Shown in pieces: positions 9,303 through 19,664 of a stretch of 64,000 bases of DNA. Made by a program: the position numbers and the translations under genes. This stretch comes from Azospirillum thermophilum (GTDB lineage: Bacteria > Pseudomonadota > Alphaproteobacteria > Azospirillales > Azospirillaceae): assembly GCF_003130795.1 (NCBI RefSeq), contig NZ_CP029353.1, positions 821,501 through 885,500 on the forward strand, read 5' to 3'. The notes under the pieces are model-generated. The model was given only the letters and a program-made list of their open reading frames with translations. It was not told where the DNA came from and ran no database searches. Numbering within the stretch: position 1 is the first letter of the stretch; each line of letters starts with the position of its first letter.

Positions 9303-9788
9303 TCAGGCGGCCGAGTGGCGGCCCGCCGCCTCGGGGACCGGCAGCTTCAGCGCGAAGGCGCCGTTGCCGAGCAGGGCCTGGACCAGCAGGGCGACCGTCC
9401 AGAAGACCGGGAACTCCCATCCGCCGTTGGCGGCGGTGAACAGCCAGCCGTTGCCGGTGTGCTGCAGCGTCGCGCCGATCATGATCGGCAGCAGGGCGAG
9501 CGCGATCCAGCGGGTGTAGAGGCCGGCGATCAGCAGCAGGCCGCCGCCGATCTCGCCGAGGATGACCAGATAGGCGAAGACGCCGGGATAGCCGATGCTC
9601 TCGAAGAAGCCGACGGTGCCGGCGACCCCGAAGGTCAGCACCTTCAGCAGCAGGCCGTGGGCCAGGAACAGCACCCCCAGGCTGACGCGCAGCAGGAAGG
9701 CGGCATAGGGGGCGGTGCGGCTGTCGACGGTGGCGTCCTTGCCGGCGGTGGCGGTGTCGATGCTGATGGTCATGATCGTGATCCTCAT
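9303..9788 (-). CDS. DoxX-family membrane protein
   Basis: A 161-residue protein with four transmembrane segments and the DoxX pattern (LLRVSLGVLFLAHGLLLK, then GGLLLIAGLYTRWIAL, and a final GNGGWEFPVFW stretch). DoxX proteins are associated with thiosulfate or redox metabolism and membrane redox complexes, but the precise role is unknown for most. Stands alone between pmbA and the toxin-antitoxin pair. Confidence 0.85.
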   Translation of the reverse strand: MRITIMTISIDTATAGKDATVDSRTAPYAAFLLRVSLGVLFLAHGLLLKVLTFGVAGTVGFFESIGYPGVFAYLVILGEIGGGLLLIAGLYTRWIALALLPIMIGATLQHTGNGWLFTAANGGWEFPVFWTVALLVQALLGNGAFALKLPVPEAAGRHSAA

Positions 9789-9998
9789 CCCGTTTGGTGA
9801 AGCCCCGGCGGGGCGGTTCGTCTGGAGATGAGATTAGCGGTTTCCAAGAGAGGGATAATCCGCTGACCATAGGAATGATTGTTCTCCTAAAAGGAACAGT
9901 TGTTGCGGGGCGGGATGATTCGGTACCGACTGCTTGATCCCGTATCTGCGCAGGATTAAATCATCCCTGGACGCGGATGAGTTTTTCGGGAGGGGACG

Positions 9999-10592
9999 AT
10001 GGCGGTGATCCAGGAGCGCCTTCCTGCGCATGGCCTCTACACTGTGGCTGAAGCGGCCTATGTGGCGGAACTCGACAGCAAGGCCATCAACAACGAGTTC
10101 GAGCAAGCCATCCTGGAGTCGGCCTCCGCCGAGCGTCTAGTCTCCCGCCCGTCGCTGTTCTACGTCGTAGCCGTGAAACCGCTCCGCGCGCAGATGAGCA
10201 CAGAGGCTCGGCGGATGCTCCATCGCGGCTTTCTCGACGCCTTCAATGACGGTCGGCCGCTGGTCGAATTCGGTTACTTCCAGATCGCGATACCGCGCAT
10301 CGAGGAGGACGTGGCACCGCGGCTTACGCTCGTGGAAAAGCTCCGCGACATGATCGAGATCGTGCCGGGTGTCGCCGGGGGGGAGCCGGTATTCACCGGA
10401 ACCCGGATCAAGCCGCGGCTGGTTGCGGAAATGGTCCGAACCGGAGCGCCGGAGGCGGAGCTGTGCCGGGACTATGGCCTGTCACGGGAACAAATCGAGC
10501 TTGCCACGCTTTTTGACGCCCTGTATCCAAGGCGTGGCCGCCCGCCCGCAGCCCGCCGGAATGTCAGGACGCATGTTCTTCCTCCTCGATGA
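9999..10592 (+). CDS. DUF433-domain antitoxin-like protein
   Basis: 197 residues. The C-terminal part (GVAGGEPVFTGTRIKPRLVAEMV ... LCRDYGLSREQIELA) is a DUF433 domain, a winged-helix fold found in VapB-like antitoxins. The N-terminal ~110 residues form an extra domain, perhaps DNA-binding. Its 3' end overlaps the DUF5615 gene by 32 bases, the usual layout of a type II toxin-antitoxin pair, so it probably neutralises that toxin and represses the pair. Not matched to a studied system. Confidence 0.75.
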   Translation: MAVIQERLPAHGLYTVAEAAYVAELDSKAINNEFEQAILESASAERLVSRPSLFYVVAVKPLRAQMSTEARRMLHRGFLDAFNDGRPLVEFGYFQIAIPRIEEDVAPRLTLVEKLRDMIEIVPGVAGGEPVFTGTRIKPRLVAEMVRTGAPEAELCRDYGLSREQIELATLFDALYPRRGRPPAARRNVRTHVLPPR

Positions 10593-10935
10593 GAATGTGG
10601 CAAAGTGCTGTGCGGAACCGACCCCCGTCTATACCGCCCAGCGCAGCATTCATGTGGAGGGGCTGGGGCCGCAGGCGCCCGATCTCGACATTTTCCGCTT
10701 CGTCCTTGCGGCCGGCTGCATTCTGGTCACCAAGGACGGCGACGATTTCGAATCGATCATGCGCGAGTGGGGGGAACCGGTTCCCATGGTGGTGTTTCCC
10801 GGTGCCACCCGTGCGGCCGAGCAGCGTAGCCTGCTGCTCCGGGCGGCCGCGATCATCGAGGACGAAGTGCGGCAGGCGCCCGTGCGGCAGTTCACCTTCG
10901 ACGGGGACGGGACCCTCGTCAGCTACGATTTCTGA
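10561..10935 (+). CDS. DUF5615 PIN-like toxin
   Basis: 124 residues; starts MSGRMFFLLDENVA, the acidic first motif of the DUF5615 PIN-like fold, and continues with ILVTKDGDDFES, the second acidic motif. Members pair with DUF433 proteins and are presumed RNases. The ATG overlaps the antitoxin reading frame. The acidic residues expected for metal binding are present, so the toxin looks intact. Confidence 0.75.
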   Translation: MSGRMFFLLDENVAKCCAEPTPVYTAQRSIHVEGLGPQAPDLDIFRFVLAAGCILVTKDGDDFESIMREWGEPVPMVVFPGATRAAEQRSLLLRAAAIIEDEVRQAPVRQFTFDGDGTLVSYDF

Positions 10936-10950
10936 TTCGCGGACGCGCCC

Positions 10951-12462
10951 TCACTTCCAGATCGGCGTTCCGCTGCCGGGCAGGCCGTAGCTGGCCCATT
11001 TGCGGGTGACCTCGTCGACCACCGACTGGTCCATGCGGATCTTCTCGCCCCACTCGCGCTTGGTCTCCGGCGGCCACTTGTTGGTGGCGTCGAGCCCGAC
11101 CTTGCCGCCGAGGCCCGACTCGGGGCTGGCGAAGTCGAGATAGTCGATCGGCGTGCCCTCTATGACGGTGATGTCGCGCGCCGGATCCATGCGGGTGGAG
11201 ACCGCCCACATCACGTCCTTCCAGTCGCGCGCGTTGATGTCGTCGTCCACGACGATCACCCACTTCGTGTACATGAACTGGCGCAGGAAGGACCACACGC
11301 CCATCATCACGCGCTTGGCGTGGCCGGGATAGGCCTTCTTCATGCTGACCACCGCGATGCGGTAGGAGCAGCCCTCCGGCGGCAGCCAGAAATCCACGAT
11401 CTCCGGGAACTGCTGGGTCAGCAGCGGGATGAAGACCTCGTTCAGCGCCTCGCCCAGCACCGAGGGCTCGTCGGGCGGCCGGCCGGTGAAGGTGGAGAGG
11501 TAGATCGGGTTGCGCCGCATGGTCATCGCCGTGACGGTGAAGACCGGGAAGCTGTCGACCGAGTTGTAGTAGCCGGTGTGGTCGCCGTAGGGCCCCTCGT
11601 CGGCGTACTCGTCCAGGCTGACATGGCCCTCCAGGATGATCTCCGCCTGGGCGGGGACCTTCAGCGGCACGGTCTTGCAGTCGACCAGCTCCACCTTCTT
11701 GCCGCGCAGCAGGCCGGCGAACTGGTATTCCGACAGGGTGTCGGGCACCGGCGTGACGGCGGCCAGGATGGTGCCGGGGTCGGCGCCCAGCACGACGGCG
11801 CAGGGCAGCGGCTCGGTCCTGCCGCTCGCCTGCCAGCGGCGATGGTGCTGGGCGCCGCCGCGATGCTTCAGCCAGCGCATGATGGTCTTGTTCCTGCCCA
11901 GCACCTGCATGCGGTAGATGCCGAGGTTGAAGTCGTCCTCGCGCTTGCCGGTCGGCCCCTTGGTCACCACCAGAGGCCAGGTGATCAGCGGCGCCGGTTC
12001 GCCCGGCCAGCAGCTCTGTACCGGCAGCCGGCCGAGGTCGATCCGGTCGCCGGTCAGCACGACCTCCTGACAGGGGGCGGAGCCGACGGTCTTCGGCTTC
12101 ATCGCCAGCACCGTCTTGGCGAGCGGGATCAGCTCCAGCGCCTCGCGGAAGCCGCCGGGCGGCTCCGGCTGCTTGAGGAAGGCCAGCGTCTCGCCGACTC
12201 CGCGCAGCTCCAGCGGCTCGCGGTCCATGCCCCAGGCGACCCGCTCCACCGTGCCGAACAGGTTGACCAGAACCGGCATCTCCGACCGCGTGCCGTCCGC
12301 CTTGACGACGTTCTCGAACAGCACCGCCGGCCCGCCCTCGGCCAGCAGGCGGGTCTGGATTTCGGTCATCTCCAGCACGGTGGACACCGGCTCCTTCACC
12401 ACCACCAGCCGGCCGGTCTTCTCCAGCCGGTCGAGGAAGTCGCGCAACGAGGTGTAGGGCAT
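10951..12462 (-). CDS. ubiD: UbiD-family decarboxylase (4-hydroxy-3-polyprenylbenzoate decarboxylase)
   Basis: 503 residues, the normal length. Contains the prenylated-FMN binding and catalytic region around [19 protein letters not shown] and [10 protein letters not shown], and the [17 protein letters not shown] stretch that carries conserved catalytic acidic residues. Acts in ubiquinone biosynthesis and needs prenylated FMN made by UbiX (not in this window). ubiA lies 2 kb away in the same orientation, consistent with the pathway although other genes intervene. Confidence 0.93.
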   Translation of the reverse strand: MPYTSLRDFLDRLEKTGRLVVVKEPVSTVLEMTEIQTRLLAEGGPAVLFENVVKADGTRSEMPVLVNLFGTVERVAWGMDREPLELRGVGETLAFLKQPEPPGGFREALELIPLAKTVLAMKPKTVGSAPCQEVVLTGDRIDLGRLPVQSCWPGEPAPLITWPLVVTKGPTGKREDDFNLGIYRMQVLGRNKTIMRWLKHRGGAQHHRRWQASGRTEPLPCAVVLGADPGTILAAVTPVPDTLSEYQFAGLLRGKKVELVDCKTVPLKVPAQAEIILEGHVSLDEYADEGPYGDHTGYYNSVDSFPVFTVTAMTMRRNPIYLSTFTGRPPDEPSVLGEALNEVFIPLLTQQFPEIVDFWLPPEGCSYRIAVVSMKKAYPGHAKRVMMGVWSFLRQFMYTKWVIVVDDDINARDWKDVMWAVSTRMDPARDITVIEGTPIDYLDFASPESGLGGKVGLDATNKWPPETKREWGEKIRMDQSVVDEVTRKWASYGLPGSGTPIWK

Positions 12463-12554
12463 GGGCGGGCGTCCGTGATGATGAGGCGTTTGCGAGGGGG
12501 TAACCTTCGACTGCGCAGCGCCGGCGTCAAGGGGGCGCCGCCGAACGGGAAGGC

Positions 12555-13214
12555 TCAGGCCTCCGGCAGCAGGCGCCAGATCACCGTCTCGCGGGAGGTG
12601 CGGTCCTCCAGCTCCAGCGAGGTGGGAACGGTGTAGCTGCCGACCTTCTCAAGCCCGCTCTTCGGCACATAGGCGCGGCCTGGATCGCCCATCAGCACGA
12701 TGGTGCCGGTGGCGGCCACGGCGCGCAGCCAGGCGGTGACCCGCTCGGCCATCGGCCGTTCGTAGCAGACGTCGCCGGCCAGCACGACGTCGATGCCCGG
12801 CAGCGGCCGGCCGACGAGGTCGGCGCTGACCGCCTTCACCTCCACCCCGTTGATCCCGGCGTTCAGGCCGATGGCGGCCAGTGCGAAGCGGTCGATGTCG
12901 CAGGCCTGGGCGCGGGCGGCGCCGGACTTCATCGCGGCGATGGCGGCCACCCCGGTTCCAGCCGCGAAATCCAGCACCGACCTGCCCGCCACCAGCTCCG
13001 GCCGGTCGAGCACCAGCCGTGCGACAGCCTGTCCGCCCGGCCAGGCAAAGGCCCAGTATGGAGGAGGGAGATTGCCCTGCGACAAGGTCTCCTCGGTGGC
13101 CTGCCAGAGTGGGGTGACTTCGGTTGCGAGATGAAGCTGTATTTCGGGAATCAGCGGAGTCGTCGTGACGGTCGTGTTGTCGCGGACGAAGTCTAGCGGG
13201 GCGATGTTGTTCAT
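12555..13214 (-). CDS. Class I SAM methyltransferase, ETFB lysine methyltransferase-like (COG3897)
   Basis: 219 residues. The [20 protein letters not shown] segment and the SAM-binding motif [20 protein letters not shown] match the group once called 'nicotinamide N-methyase' and now typified by the methyltransferase acting on electron-transfer flavoprotein beta lysines. [15 protein letters not shown] is the post-motif IV substrate region. The substrate is inferred by family only; ribosomal protein methylation is the alternative. Confidence 0.75.
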   Translation of the reverse strand: MNNIAPLDFVRDNTTVTTTPLIPEIQLHLATEVTPLWQATEETLSQGNLPPPYWAFAWPGGQAVARLVLDRPELVAGRSVLDFAAGTGVAAIAAMKSGAARAQACDIDRFALAAIGLNAGINGVEVKAVSADLVGRPLPGIDVVLAGDVCYERPMAERVTAWLRAVAATGTIVLMGDPGRAYVPKSGLEKVGSYTVPTSLELEDRTSRETVIWRLLPEA

Positions 13215-13354
13215 GTCTGGATTCCGACGGTTCCGCTGCGGGAGCGATCTTCTGGCCCCGGCCCGGTCAGGTTACAGATTTCAAACGGTGTAGACAGGGC
13301 TGGGCTCCCGTGTTACCCGTTCGGAAAGGGGAAAACAAAGGGTAAGGGGGACAT

Positions 13355-14155
13355 ATGCGGCCGAAGGCATCCGTTATCGGCCTTTCGCTCGCTGTGATCG
13401 TCGCGCTCGGCCCTCTGTTGGCCAAGCCAGCCGCGGCGCAGGACTGCGTGCGGACGGTGCGGGCCATCTCGGACTTCACGATTCGCGGCGATGCCTGGAC
13501 CTGGTGGAACACCGCCGCCGGCAAGTATGAGCGGGACCACACCCCCGCCGTCGGATCGGTCCTCGTCTTCAAGCGGACCGGCCACATGCGCCGGGGCCAT
13601 GTCTCGCTGGTGAGCGCGGTGATCGACCGCCGGACCATCGAGGTCGACCACACCTGGATCGACGGCGACGGGCTGCGCCGCGGCATGCGGGTGGTCGATG
13701 TCTCCCGCAACAACGACTGGTCCGCCGTCCGCGTCTGGCACGAGCCGACCGACCAGCTCGGCATGCGGGTCTACGCCGCCTACGGCTTCATCATGCCGGA
13801 GGGCGAGTCGCCGAATGGCGGGCGCCTGCTCGACGCCGGCGACCGTGGCATGGACACCGGCTTCACCGTGGCGCCGAAGGGCCGCCGCGCCGCTCCCGGC
13901 CCCGGTCCGCGCCTGATCGAGGCCTCGCTGAAGGGCCACGCCGTCGGCGTCCCGGGCCGCAAGCCGCAGATCCTGACCGCCTCGCTCGACAAGGCCCCGA
14001 AGCCGGAGCGTGTCGCCGAGGCCGTGCTGCCGGCGCGCAAGCCGACGGTTCCGGCCGCGACGGTGGGGATGGTGGCCTCGGTCGAAGGGCTGCGCACCCT
14101 GATGCCCGGCCGCAAGCCCGGCTCCAGCGCGGTGGCGGAGCTGGCGGCGGAGTAA
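13355..14155 (+). CDS. Secreted CHAP-domain amidase-like protein
   Basis: 266 residues with a signal peptide (cleavage near AAAQD). The mature part is a CHAP (cysteine/histidine amidohydrolase) domain: candidate catalytic Cys in QDCVRTVRAISDF, catalytic His in RRGHVSLVSAVID, and VDHTWIDGDGLRRG after it. Proteins of this kind hydrolyse peptidoglycan peptides. The Lys/Pro-rich C-terminal ~100 residues contain repeated GRKP motifs and are probably disordered. Convergent with ubiA and separated from it by a terminator. Confidence 0.8.
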   Translation: MRPKASVIGLSLAVIVALGPLLAKPAAAQDCVRTVRAISDFTIRGDAWTWWNTAAGKYERDHTPAVGSVLVFKRTGHMRRGHVSLVSAVIDRRTIEVDHTWIDGDGLRRGMRVVDVSRNNDWSAVRVWHEPTDQLGMRVYAAYGFIMPEGESPNGGRLLDAGDRGMDTGFTVAPKGRRAAPGPGPRLIEASLKGHAVGVPGRKPQILTASLDKAPKPERVAEAVLPARKPTVPAATVGMVASVEGLRTLMPGRKPGSSAVAELAAE

Positions 14156-14200
14156 ACCGCCCGACACGTGAACCGCCCGACATCTGTCGAGACGACCCGA

Positions 14201-14230
14201 AAAGGCGCCCGCCACCGGCAGGGCGCCTTT
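14201..14230. terminator. Bidirectional terminator between CHAP gene and ubiA
   Basis: Perfect 10-bp stem AAAGGCGCCC / GGGCGCCTTT around a 10-base loop, ending in a T run in both directions. Confidence 0.85.
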
Positions 14231-14266
14231 CGCGTTTCCGAGATCGCCGCGCCGCGGATTTCCGTG

Positions 14267-15204
14267 TCAGATCTTGCCGGCCAGGATCGCCGCCAGCACC
14301 AGCCAGCCGAACCAGCGGTTGGACTTGAACTTGTCCAGGCAGTCGTTCTGGTCGTCCGGGTTCCAGGTCGCCACCTGCCAGGAGAGCTGCAGGGCCGCCA
14401 GCGTCAGCGCCGGCAGGAAGAGGCCGCCCAGCCCGCGAGGCGGCCGGCCAGACCGATCCCGACGAAGGTCAGGGTGTAGAAGGCGTAGATCCAGATCTTG
14501 CTGGTGTCGCCCAGCCGCAGCGCGGTGGACTTCACGCCGATGCGCGCGTCGTCCTCCTTGTCCTGGTGGGCGTAGATGGTGTCGTAGCCCAGTGTCCAGG
14601 CGACGCCGGTGACATAGAGCACCACCGCCGGCCAGCCCAGCCCGCCCTGCACCGCGGTCCAGCCCATCAGCGCGCCCCAGTTGAAGGTCAGCCCCAGGAA
14701 GGCCTGCGGCCACCAGGTGATCCGCTTCATCAGCGGGTAGGTGAAGACCAGCGCCAGCGACAGCACGCCGAGCCCGACCGCCTGCCAGTTGAACTGCAGC
14801 AGCACCGCCAGCCCCAGCAGGAGCTGCAGCAGCAGGAAGGCCAGCGCCTGCTTCACCGACACCTGCCCGGACGGGATGGGGCGGGAGCGGGTGCGCTCCA
14901 CCATCGCGTCGAACTTGCGGTCGAGGATGTCGTTGACGGTGCAGCCGGCGCCGCGCATCACCACCGCCCCGATGGCGAACAGCACCATCATCCACAACAG
15001 CGGCGCCCAGCCCGCCGGGTCGCGCGGGGCGGCCAGAGCGACGCTCCACCAGCAGGGGAACAGCAGCAGCCAGGTGCCGATCGGCCGGTCGAGTCGCGCC
15101 AGCGTCACATAGGGCCGCAGCGCCGCCGGGGTCAGGCGCATCAGAAGGCTGTCGCGCCGGATGTCGGTGTAGCCGGCCGGTTTCGGCGAATCGGTGGTGG
15201 TCAT
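14267..15204 (-). CDS. ubiA: 4-hydroxybenzoate polyprenyltransferase (frameshifted in this sequence)
   Basis: Prenylates 4-hydroxybenzoate in ubiquinone synthesis; integral membrane enzyme. The first Asp-rich motif (NDILDRKFDAMVERTRSRP) and second motif (DTIYAHQDKEDD) are both intact. The frame starting at 15204 ends early after 266 codons; the family C-terminus (LPALTLAALQL ... FKSNRWFGWLVLAAILAG) continues in another frame to 14267. One extra base in the GGG run near 14431-14433 rejoins both parts into 312 residues, the normal length. As ubiquinone is normally essential for respiration, a sequencing deletion is more likely than a true mutation. Confidence 0.85.
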
Positions 15205-15384
15205 GGCGGACGGACCCCTGGTCTGACCTGTCGGTGCTATGGAGACGGATGGCGTGCGCCGCCGACCCTATCGGCCCGGCGATTCCACAGCAAGCGGGTC
15301 CGCGTTCCGGCAAAAGCACTTGTTCCGGAGTGTCGGGGCCGATACAGATTCAGGGGTATACCCAGCAAGGCTCTGCAACCCGGC

Positions 15385-15777
15385 ATGGACATGATGAAGA
15401 ACGAGGCGCGGCTGGTCGTCGTGATCGATGACGAGGCCATCATCCTGGCCGGTATGGAAATCATGCTGGAGAGCTGGGGCTATCAGGTCGTCGCCGCCGA
15501 GGGGGTGGAGGAGGCGCTGGGCGCGCTGGCCGGGCGCGGCTGTCCGTCGGTCATCGTGTCGGACTACCGGCTGCGCGGCGGCCTGTCGGGGGTCGAGGCG
15601 ATCAAGACGCTGCGGCAGGCCTGCGGTGCCCAGGTCCCCGGCATCGTGCTGACCGGCGACACCAGCAGCACGCTGTCCGCCGCGATCACGCGCGACGGGC
15701 TGAAGGTTGTCCACAAGCCGGTGAAGCCGGACGATCTGCGCCGCCACATCGACCACGCCATCGAGACGGCCGGCTGA
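15385..15777 (+). CDS. Single-domain response regulator (REC)
   Basis: 130 residues forming only a receiver domain: acidic pair in VVIDDEAI, phosphoacceptor Asp in VIVSDYRLRGG, Thr in VLTGDTSS and Lys in VVHKPVKPDD. No output domain, so it acts by protein contact or phosphotransfer, like CheY or DivK. No kinase is adjacent. The ATG at 15385 was chosen; a second ATG two codons on is also possible. Confidence 0.85.
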   Translation: MDMMKNEARLVVVIDDEAIILAGMEIMLESWGYQVVAAEGVEEALGALAGRGCPSVIVSDYRLRGGLSGVEAIKTLRQACGAQVPGIVLTGDTSSTLSAAITRDGLKVVHKPVKPDDLRRHIDHAIETAG

Positions 15778-15874
15778 CCCGTCGCGGTCGACGAAGGCTC
15801 CCCCGGCCAACGCCCGACTGACGGACGCCTGCCGGCCCGCTATAGTCGGACCCGCCGAACGCGGAGACCGAACG

Positions 15875-16663
15875 ATGACCGACGAACCCAGGACTCGCCT
15901 GTTTGTGGACAGCCCGCTGGCCGAAGGGCTCAGCGTCGGGCTCGACCATGAGCGGGCGCATTTCCTGCGCCATGTGCTGCGGCTCGACCGCGGCGACGCG
16001 GTGGCCGTCTTCAACGGCCGCGACGGCGAGTGGCTGGCGCTGATCGACGGCTTCGGCAAGGGCTGGTGCTCGCTGGCGGTCCGGCATCAGCGCCTCCCCC
16101 AGTCGGGGGAGCCGGACCTCTGGCTGCTGTTCGCGCCGCTCAAGAAGGCCCGCATCGATTTCGTGGCGGAGAAGGCGACGGAGATGGGCGTCTCGCGTCT
16201 GTGGCCGGTTTTCACCCGCCGTACCGATCCCAACCGCGTCAACCTGGACCGGCTGCGCGCCCACGCCGTCGAGGCGTCGGAACAGTGCGAGCGGCTGACC
16301 GTGCCGGATCTGTCGGAGCCGGTGCCGCTGTCGCGCGCCCTGGCCGACTGGCCGGAGGGGCGGACGCTCTTCCTGTGCGCCGAGTCCGGCGCGGCGCGCC
16401 CGGTCGCCGAGGCGATGCGCGAGCGTGGCCGCGGCCCTGCCGCCCTGCTGATCGGACCGGAGGGCGGGTTTGAAAAGTCGGAACTTGACGAAATTTCCAA
16501 ACTCTCCTTTGTTGTGCCGGTGGGGTTGGGGCCGCGCATCCTGCGGGCCGATACGGCAGTCGTGGCGGCACTGGCCTGTTGGCAATCCCTGGCCGGCGAC
16601 TGGACGGCCGACGGCGGCGAGCTGCGCCCTCCCTTCCGCTCACCGGTCGAACCGACCGTCTGA
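15875..16663 (+). CDS. rsmE: 16S rRNA (uracil-1498 N3)-methyltransferase
   Basis: 262 residues. Has the N-terminal PUA-like segment (HFLRHVLRLDRGDAVAVFNG) and the C-terminal SPOUT trefoil-knot signature LLIGPEGGFEKSELD plus LGPRILRADTAVVAAL that binds SAM. Methylates U1498 of 16S rRNA. It ends 27 bp before gshA in the same direction, so the two are probably co-transcribed, an arrangement common in alphaproteobacteria. Confidence 0.93.
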   Translation: MTDEPRTRLFVDSPLAEGLSVGLDHERAHFLRHVLRLDRGDAVAVFNGRDGEWLALIDGFGKGWCSLAVRHQRLPQSGEPDLWLLFAPLKKARIDFVAEKATEMGVSRLWPVFTRRTDPNRVNLDRLRAHAVEASEQCERLTVPDLSEPVPLSRALADWPEGRTLFLCAESGAARPVAEAMRERGRGPAALLIGPEGGFEKSELDEISKLSFVVPVGLGPRILRADTAVVAALACWQSLAGDWTADGGELRPPFRSPVEPTV

Positions 16664-16690
16664 TCCCTTTTCCTTCCTGCGGGAGCTTCC

Positions 16691-18055
16691 ATGTCCGCAC
16701 CCCCGAAATCGCGCGGCGAACCGATCACCGACCGCCGGCAGCTCGTGGCCTATCTTGAGTCCGGCTGCAAACCCGCCGCGGACTGGCGCATCGGGACCGA
16801 GCACGAGAAGTTCGCCTACCGCACCTCCGACCTGCGGCCGCTGCCCTATGAGGGGCCGGACGGCATCGGCGAGCTGCTGAAGCGCCTGACCCGCTACGGC
16901 TGGGATCCGGTGGAGGAGAACGGCAACATCATCGCGCTGACCCAGGGCATGGCGAACATCACGCTGGAGCCCGGCGGCCAGGTGGAGCTGTCGGGCGCCC
17001 CGGTGGCGACGCTGCACCAGACCTGTGCGGAGGTACACACCCACCTGCGCCAGGTGAAGGAGGTCGGCAACGAGCTGGGCATCGCCATGATGGGGCTGGG
17101 CTTCCAGCCGAAATGGCGCCGGGACGAGATCCCCTGGATGCCCAAGGGCCGCTACAGGATCATGCGGGACTACATGCCGAAGGTCGGCTCGCTCGGCCTC
17201 GACATGATGACGCGGACCTGCACCGTGCAGGTCAACCTGGACTTCTCGTCGGAAGCCGACATGGTGAAGAAGTTCCGCGTCTCGCTGGCCCTGCAGCCGA
17301 TCGCGACGGCGCTGTTCGCCAATTCCCCCTTCACCGAGGGCAAGCCGAACGGCTTCCAGAGCTACCGCAGCCACATCTGGACCGACACCGATCCCGACCG
17401 CACCGGCGATCTGCCCTTCGTGTTCGAGGACGGCTTCGGGTTCGAGCGCTATGTCGACTACCTGCTCGAAACCCCGATGTACTTCGTCTACCGCGACGGC
17501 ACCTACGTCGACGCGGCCGGCCAGTCCTTCCGCGACTTCCTCGCCGGGCGGCTGCCGGCCCTGCCGGGCGAGGTGCCGCTGATCACCGACTGGGCGGACC
17601 ATCTGACCACCGCCTTCCCCGAGGTGCGGCTGAAGAAGTACCTGGAGATGCGCGGGGCGGACGGCGGCCCGTGGCGGCGGCTGTGCGCCCTGCCGGCCCT
17701 GTGGGTCGGGCTGCTCTACGACGATCAGGCGCTGGACGCCGCCTGGGATCTGGTGAAGGGCTGGACGCAGGAACAGCGGGCCCATCTGCGCGCCGAGGTG
17801 CCGCGCAGCGGCCTGCGCACCGCCATCGGCGACCGCACCGTGCGCGACGTCGCGCTGGAGGTGCTGGCGATCGCCCGCGGCGGCCTCGTCCGGCGTGCCC
17901 GCAACGACAACTGGGGCGACGACGAGAGCCACTTCATCGACACGCTGCAGGCGATCGCCGAATCCGGCCAGAGCCCGGCCGACGAGCTGCTGGAGAAGTT
18001 CAACGGCCCGTGGGGCGGCAGCGTCGACCCGGTGTTCCGCGATTACGCCTACTGA
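16691..18055 (+). CDS. gshA: Glutamate-cysteine ligase (alphaproteobacterial/plant type)
   Basis: 454 residues; first and rate-limiting step of glutathione synthesis, joining Glu and Cys with ATP. The start region [21 protein letters not shown] carries the Glu and substrate-binding residues of this class, followed by [16 protein letters not shown] and [14 protein letters not shown], all typical of the plant/alphaproteobacterial form rather than the E. coli GshA. Full length. Preceded by a GGGAG-like ribosome site and followed by a strong terminator into which the group II intron is inserted. Confidence 0.93.
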   Translation: MSAPPKSRGEPITDRRQLVAYLESGCKPAADWRIGTEHEKFAYRTSDLRPLPYEGPDGIGELLKRLTRYGWDPVEENGNIIALTQGMANITLEPGGQVELSGAPVATLHQTCAEVHTHLRQVKEVGNELGIAMMGLGFQPKWRRDEIPWMPKGRYRIMRDYMPKVGSLGLDMMTRTCTVQVNLDFSSEADMVKKFRVSLALQPIATALFANSPFTEGKPNGFQSYRSHIWTDTDPDRTGDLPFVFEDGFGFERYVDYLLETPMYFVYRDGTYVDAAGQSFRDFLAGRLPALPGEVPLITDWADHLTTAFPEVRLKKYLEMRGADGGPWRRLCALPALWVGLLYDDQALDAAWDLVKGWTQEQRAHLRAEVPRSGLRTAIGDRTVRDVALEVLAIARGGLVRRARNDNWGDDESHFIDTLQAIAESGQSPADELLEKFNGPWGGSVDPVFRDYAY

Positions 18056-18114
18056 GCCCGCGCCTGCTGAGCCGGCATCGCCCGGCCCCGTCCCGTCCGG
18101 CGGGGCGCGGATAA

Positions 18115-18155
18115 GGAAAGGCCCTTCCCCGGGAGATCGGGGAAGGGCCTTTTCC
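18115..18155 (+). terminator. gshA terminator, insertion site of the group IIC intron
   Basis: Long GC stem GGAAAGGCCCTTCCCCG paired with CGGGGAAGGGCCTTTTCC. The intron begins at or within two bases of its 3' edge, as group IIC introns typically do. Confidence 0.88.
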
Positions 18156-19624
18156 GTGTGCGCCCAGCATTGGCGCGTTCTTGAGGGTGTAAGTCCCTCC
18201 GTAAGCTGGTCACGGCGAACGAAGAGAAGCGCAACTGCGGAAGGGCAACCGACCGTGGGAAGGAAGCGTGGATCGCAGCTGCGGGCCGATGAACAAGAAC
18301 CGGATATGAGGCGGTGCCGACCAGGGCGAGCGGGCATGGAACCGCGAAGCTCTTGTGACCAAGGGTCGGTGGCGTAAATCCGGCGGTCGTGCAGCGAAGG
18401 AACGCGTTCTTACCTGGGGAGATCCCGCCTTGCGCCTGAAAGGGCGACGGCGTCGAGCCGGAGCGGGAAGTCAGCAGAGGCCATAGTAGGCGAGGCGCGA
18501 GCCGGACCGAAGGGCCGAACGAGGGAGAATGGAGTCCACCCGACGATGCGTGAGGCCATGCGTCAGATGCCGGAGTGCTGCAAGTTCTCCAGCCGATCCT
18601 CGATCCCGGCTTCAGCGACCACAGTTACGGCTTCCGTCCCGGCCGGAGTGCGCACGACGCCGTCCTTGCGGCGCAAAGCTTCGTGCAGTCCGGCCGGCGG
18701 ATCGTCGTGGATGTGGACCTGGAGAAGTTCTTCGACCGGATCGACCATGACCTTCTGATCGACCGTCTGTCCAAGAGGGTCCCGGACCCGGCCATCATCC
18801 GGCTGGTGCGGGCCTACCTGGATGCCGGCGTCATGGAGGACGATGGGGCGGTCGCACGGCGTCGGACGGGTTCCCCGCAAGGGGGACCGCTGTCGCCGCT
18901 GCTGGCCAATCTGATCCTGGACGAGGTGGACAAGGAACTGGAACGCCGGGGCCATGCCTTCTGCCGCTACGCCGACGACTGCAACGTCCATGTGCGGTCG
19001 CGTCGGGCGGGAGAGCGGGTGATGGCCCTGCTGCGGCGCCTCCATGGCCGGTTGCACCTGACGGTGAACGAAGCCAAGAGCGCCGTGGCCCCCGTCTTCG
19101 GCCGCAAATTCCTCGGCTATGCCTTCTGGGCCGGACCGAAGGGAGAGGTCAGGCGGAGGGTCGCCGACAAGGCGATCACGGCGTTCAAGGACCACATCCG
19201 CGACCTGACGCCCCGGCTGACGGGACGGTCGATGGCCGCGGTGGTGGCGAGGCTGCGCGATTTCCTGCTGGGCTGGAAAGCCTACTTCCGACTGGCGCAA
19301 ACTCCAAAGGTCCGGCGAACGCTGGACGAATGGATACGCCACCGGCTGCGGGCCATTCAGCTCAAGCAGTGGAAGCGGGGGAAGACCATCTTCCGGGAAC
19401 TGACGGCCAGAGGGGCCAAGCCCGCCGTCGCCCAACAAATCGCGGCCAATGGCCGACCCTGGTGGGGCAACAGCGGCAAGCTTCTCAATGCAGTCCTCAC
19501 GATCAAATGGGCAGACCAACTCGGACTGCCCAGGCTCGCATGACCTCAATCCCCCGAACCGCCCGGTGCGGACCCGCATGCCGGGTGGTGTGGCAGGGGG
19601 GCGACCTTCTCGGGTCGCCCCCTA
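18156..19624 (+). mobile_element. Degenerate group IIC (class C) intron
   Basis: The 5' end GTGTGCGCCCAGC fits the bacterial GUGYG intron start and lies immediately after the gshA terminator stem, the preferred target of IIC introns. About 400 bases of structured, non-coding sequence precede a reverse-transcriptase ORF. After the ORF stop, domain V is recognisable (GAACCGCCCGGTGCGGACCC ... GCATGCCGGGTGGTG) and a GC hairpin of domain VI ends near CCTAT at 19624. Exact ends may shift by a few bases. The ORF has lost its N-terminal region, so the intron probably cannot move on its own. Confidence 0.82.
18529..19543 (+). pseudogene. Group II intron reverse transcriptase/maturase, N-terminally deleted
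   Basis: From 18575 an open frame of 322 codons encodes SYGFRPGRSAHDAV (RT3-like), a KFFDRIDHDLL block, GSPQGGPLSPLLANL and the catalytic FCRYADDCNV, then the maturase X/thumb domain ending WWGNSGKLLNAV. The expected ~100 N-terminal residues (RT0 to RT2) are missing: a short start (MREAMRQMPECC, from 18546) runs straight into LQVLQPILDPGF in a different frame at about 18575. This looks like an internal deletion. YADD is intact, but the missing fingers make activity unlikely. Confidence 0.85.
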
Positions 19625-19664
19625 TGCCGATTGGGCGGGATGGTCTCCGCCGGTGCCGGCGTCG

